Assembly: GCA_964645985.1 (NCBI GenBank)
Contig: CAZYCC010000097.1
Coordinates: forward strand, 1 to 5,957
DNA: 5,957 nt
Reading direction: 5' to 3'
Source of the DNA: CAZYCC01 sp964645985
GTDB lineage: Bacteria > Bacillota > Clostridia > Oscillospirales > CAG-272
The position numbers and the translations under genes were made by a program. Positions 4,952 through 5,957 of the stretch are shown here, piece by piece (within the stretch, counting starts at the first letter, position 1; each line of letters begins with the position of its first letter). The notes beneath the pieces are model-generated. The model saw nothing but the letters and a program-made list of their open reading frames with translations, was not told the origin of the DNA and made no database searches.

Positions 4952-5941
4952 ATGCCATACGCTGTTGCGCTCGGCTGCTTTGACGGGGTGCATCGCGGGC
5001 ACGCGGCGCTGATCGCGGCGGCGGCGCGCGAGGCGGCGGCGCGCGGGCTGGACCTTCTTGCGTGGAGCCTTGTTCGCCCCACCCCCGATGGGTTTCTTTG
5101 CCCTCCCCGCTCGCGGCGGGAGCTTCTTCGCTCGGCGGGCGCGTCCGATGTTTTCCTCGCGCCATTCGAGCAGGTGCGAGACCTCTCGCCCGAGCGGTTT
5201 GTGCGCGAAATTTTGCGCGAGCGGTTCAGCGCCGAGCTTGCCCTATGCGGGGAAAACTTCCGCTTCGGCGCCGGCGCCCGGGGCGACGCGCGAACCTTGC
5301 GGCGCCTCATGCGCGAGGCGGACGGGGACGCTCTGTTTTTGCCGCTGCTGCGCGCCCCGCTCCTGCCGAGCGAGCGCGAGCCCTTGCGGGAGGGAGGCGA
5401 TCGCGCTGCTTCCCCGCGTGAGCGCTCCCCCGCTTCCCCCGCGCGCGCGAGCTCTCTTTCCACGCCCGGCGACAATCAAGACTATACTCCGATAAGCTCC
5501 TCGCGCGCCCGCGCGCTGCTCGCCGCGGGAGATCCGGCGGGCGCGGCGGCGCTGCTCGGGCGGCATTTTACAGTGGCGGGCAATGTCGCGCGCGGGCGGG
5601 GGATCGGGCGGACGCTCGGCGTCCCAACGGCGAACCTGCCCTTCCCGCAAGGGCTCACGGTGCCGCGGCATGGCGTTTATCTCGCGCGCGCAGTGCTTGA
5701 GGACGGGGCGGAGCTTGACGCGGTCTGCAATCTCGGCGTGCGGCCCACCGTGGAGGAGCGGGGCGATATTCTGCTCGAGTGTCATTTGCTAGGTTTCGCG
5801 GGAGATCTCGTCGGGCGGCGATTGCGCGTGGAGCTGCGCGATTTTCTGCGCCCCGAGCGCCGCTTCCCGGACCTGCCCTCGCTGCGCGTCGCGGCGCTCG
5901 CCGATGTGCAAAGGGCGAAAGAAATGACCCGTCTCGGGTGA
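4952..5941 (+). CDS. ribF: Bifunctional riboflavin kinase/FAD synthetase
   Basis: This 329-residue cytoplasmic enzyme phosphorylates riboflavin to FMN and adenylates FMN to FAD. The N-terminal FAD synthetase domain (about 1-187) has the nucleotidyltransferase motif GCFDGVHRGH (8-17), the GENFRFGAGARGD segment (100-112) and ISSSRAR (181-187). The C-terminal riboflavin kinase domain (about 204-325) shows GRGIGRTLGVPTANL with PTAN at 225-228, HGVYLA, NLGVRPT (260-266), LLECHLLGFAGDLVG with the likely catalytic Glu276, and the FLRPE-x-RF end. The start is ATG 4952, not the GTG at 4946. It is slightly longer than the usual ~305-315 residues because residues 139-177, just before ISSSRAR, form a Ser/Pro/Arg/Ala low-complexity insert; both domains remain in frame and all key motifs are present, so it should be active. 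No FMN riboswitch is seen upstream. The sequence from its stop to the window end is only 16 bases. Confidence 0.96.
   Translation: MPYAVALGCFDGVHRGHAALIAAAAREAAARGLDLLAWSLVRPTPDGFLCPPRSRRELLRSAGASDVFLAPFEQVRDLSPERFVREILRERFSAELALCGENFRFGAGARGDARTLRRLMREADGDALFLPLLRAPLLPSEREPLREGGDRAASPRERSPASPARASSLSTPGDNQDYTPISSSRARALLAAGDPAGAAALLGRHFTVAGNVARGRGIGRTLGVPTANLPFPQGLTVPRHGVYLARAVLEDGAELDAVCNLGVRPTVEERGDILLECHLLGFAGDLVGRRLRVELRDFLRPERRFPDLPSLRVAALADVQRAKEMTRLG
5381..5480 (+). repeat. Low-complexity, repeat-word-rich insert in ribF
   Basis: This DNA encodes most of the extra RibF segment. It contains GCGGGAG (5386-5392) and GCTCCCCCGC (5424-5433), which is the exact reverse complement of the 10-mer at 3341-3350 in the XRE linker and identical to intergenic 2585-2594. 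The segment is absent from typical RibF proteins at this position, judging from the family's usual short connection. Confidence 0.5.
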
Positions 5942-5957
5942 GGGAACAAAGCGAGAG

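Noticed and set aside
4801..5475. 224-codon minus-strand frame opposite ribF
   Set aside because: Ser/Arg/Ala-rich translation opposite conserved RibF motifs; a shadow of the GC-rich coding strand.

Overview
This window looks like a piece of a high-GC Clostridia-type Firmicutes chromosome, probably an uncultured gut or rumen Oscillospirales-like lineage. That placement is inferred from three things: a surface protein ending in a Big2 domain and a type I dockerin-like module, an IreB (UPF0297/YrzL) gene, which is typical of Firmicutes, and AAGGAG/GAGGTGA ribosome binding sites on GC-rich genes. No marker gene fixes the species.

Layout: (1) 1-957 (+) is the C-terminal part of a secreted Big2-dockerin protein that begins upstream of the window. 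(2) 1000-1029 is a strong bidirectional terminator shared with the convergent gene on the other strand. (3) 1085-2056 (-) is a PAP2-like multi-pass membrane protein with a ~130-residue low-complexity N-terminal tail and altered catalytic residues. (4) 2057-2905 is an 850-bp divergent intergenic region. It has no convincing gene but is full of structure: an orphan extended -10 promoter, two kinds of short direct repeat, and a cluster of GCTCTAC/GTAGAGC heptamers with a perfect 13-bp-arm palindrome. (5) 2906-4021 (+) is an XRE-type HTH regulator joined by a ~160-residue low-complexity linker to four membrane segments. (6) 4022-4445 holds a good sigma-A-like promoter and a ~280-nt hairpin-bearing leader for the next gene. 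(7) 4446-4745 (+) is ireB. (8) 4952-5941 (+) is ribF, the riboflavin kinase/FAD synthetase, with a ~39-residue low-complexity insert just before its ISSSRAR motif.

The genes do not form one obvious pathway: ireB (cell-envelope stress signalling through the PASTA kinase) and ribF (flavin cofactors) are housekeeping, while the membrane-bound XRE regulator, PAP2-like protein and dockerin protein are envelope-related or accessory. The most interesting signals lie at the DNA level. The heptamer/palindrome cluster upstream of the XRE gene is spaced at helical-turn intervals and is a candidate operator. A G-rich word family (GCGGGAG, GCGGGGGAGC) recurs across the window, often as small hairpins. It recurs inside the disordered inserts of three different proteins and in intergenic DNA, with a near-copy in a different reading frame, which suggests dispersed short repeats that have invaded coding sequence.
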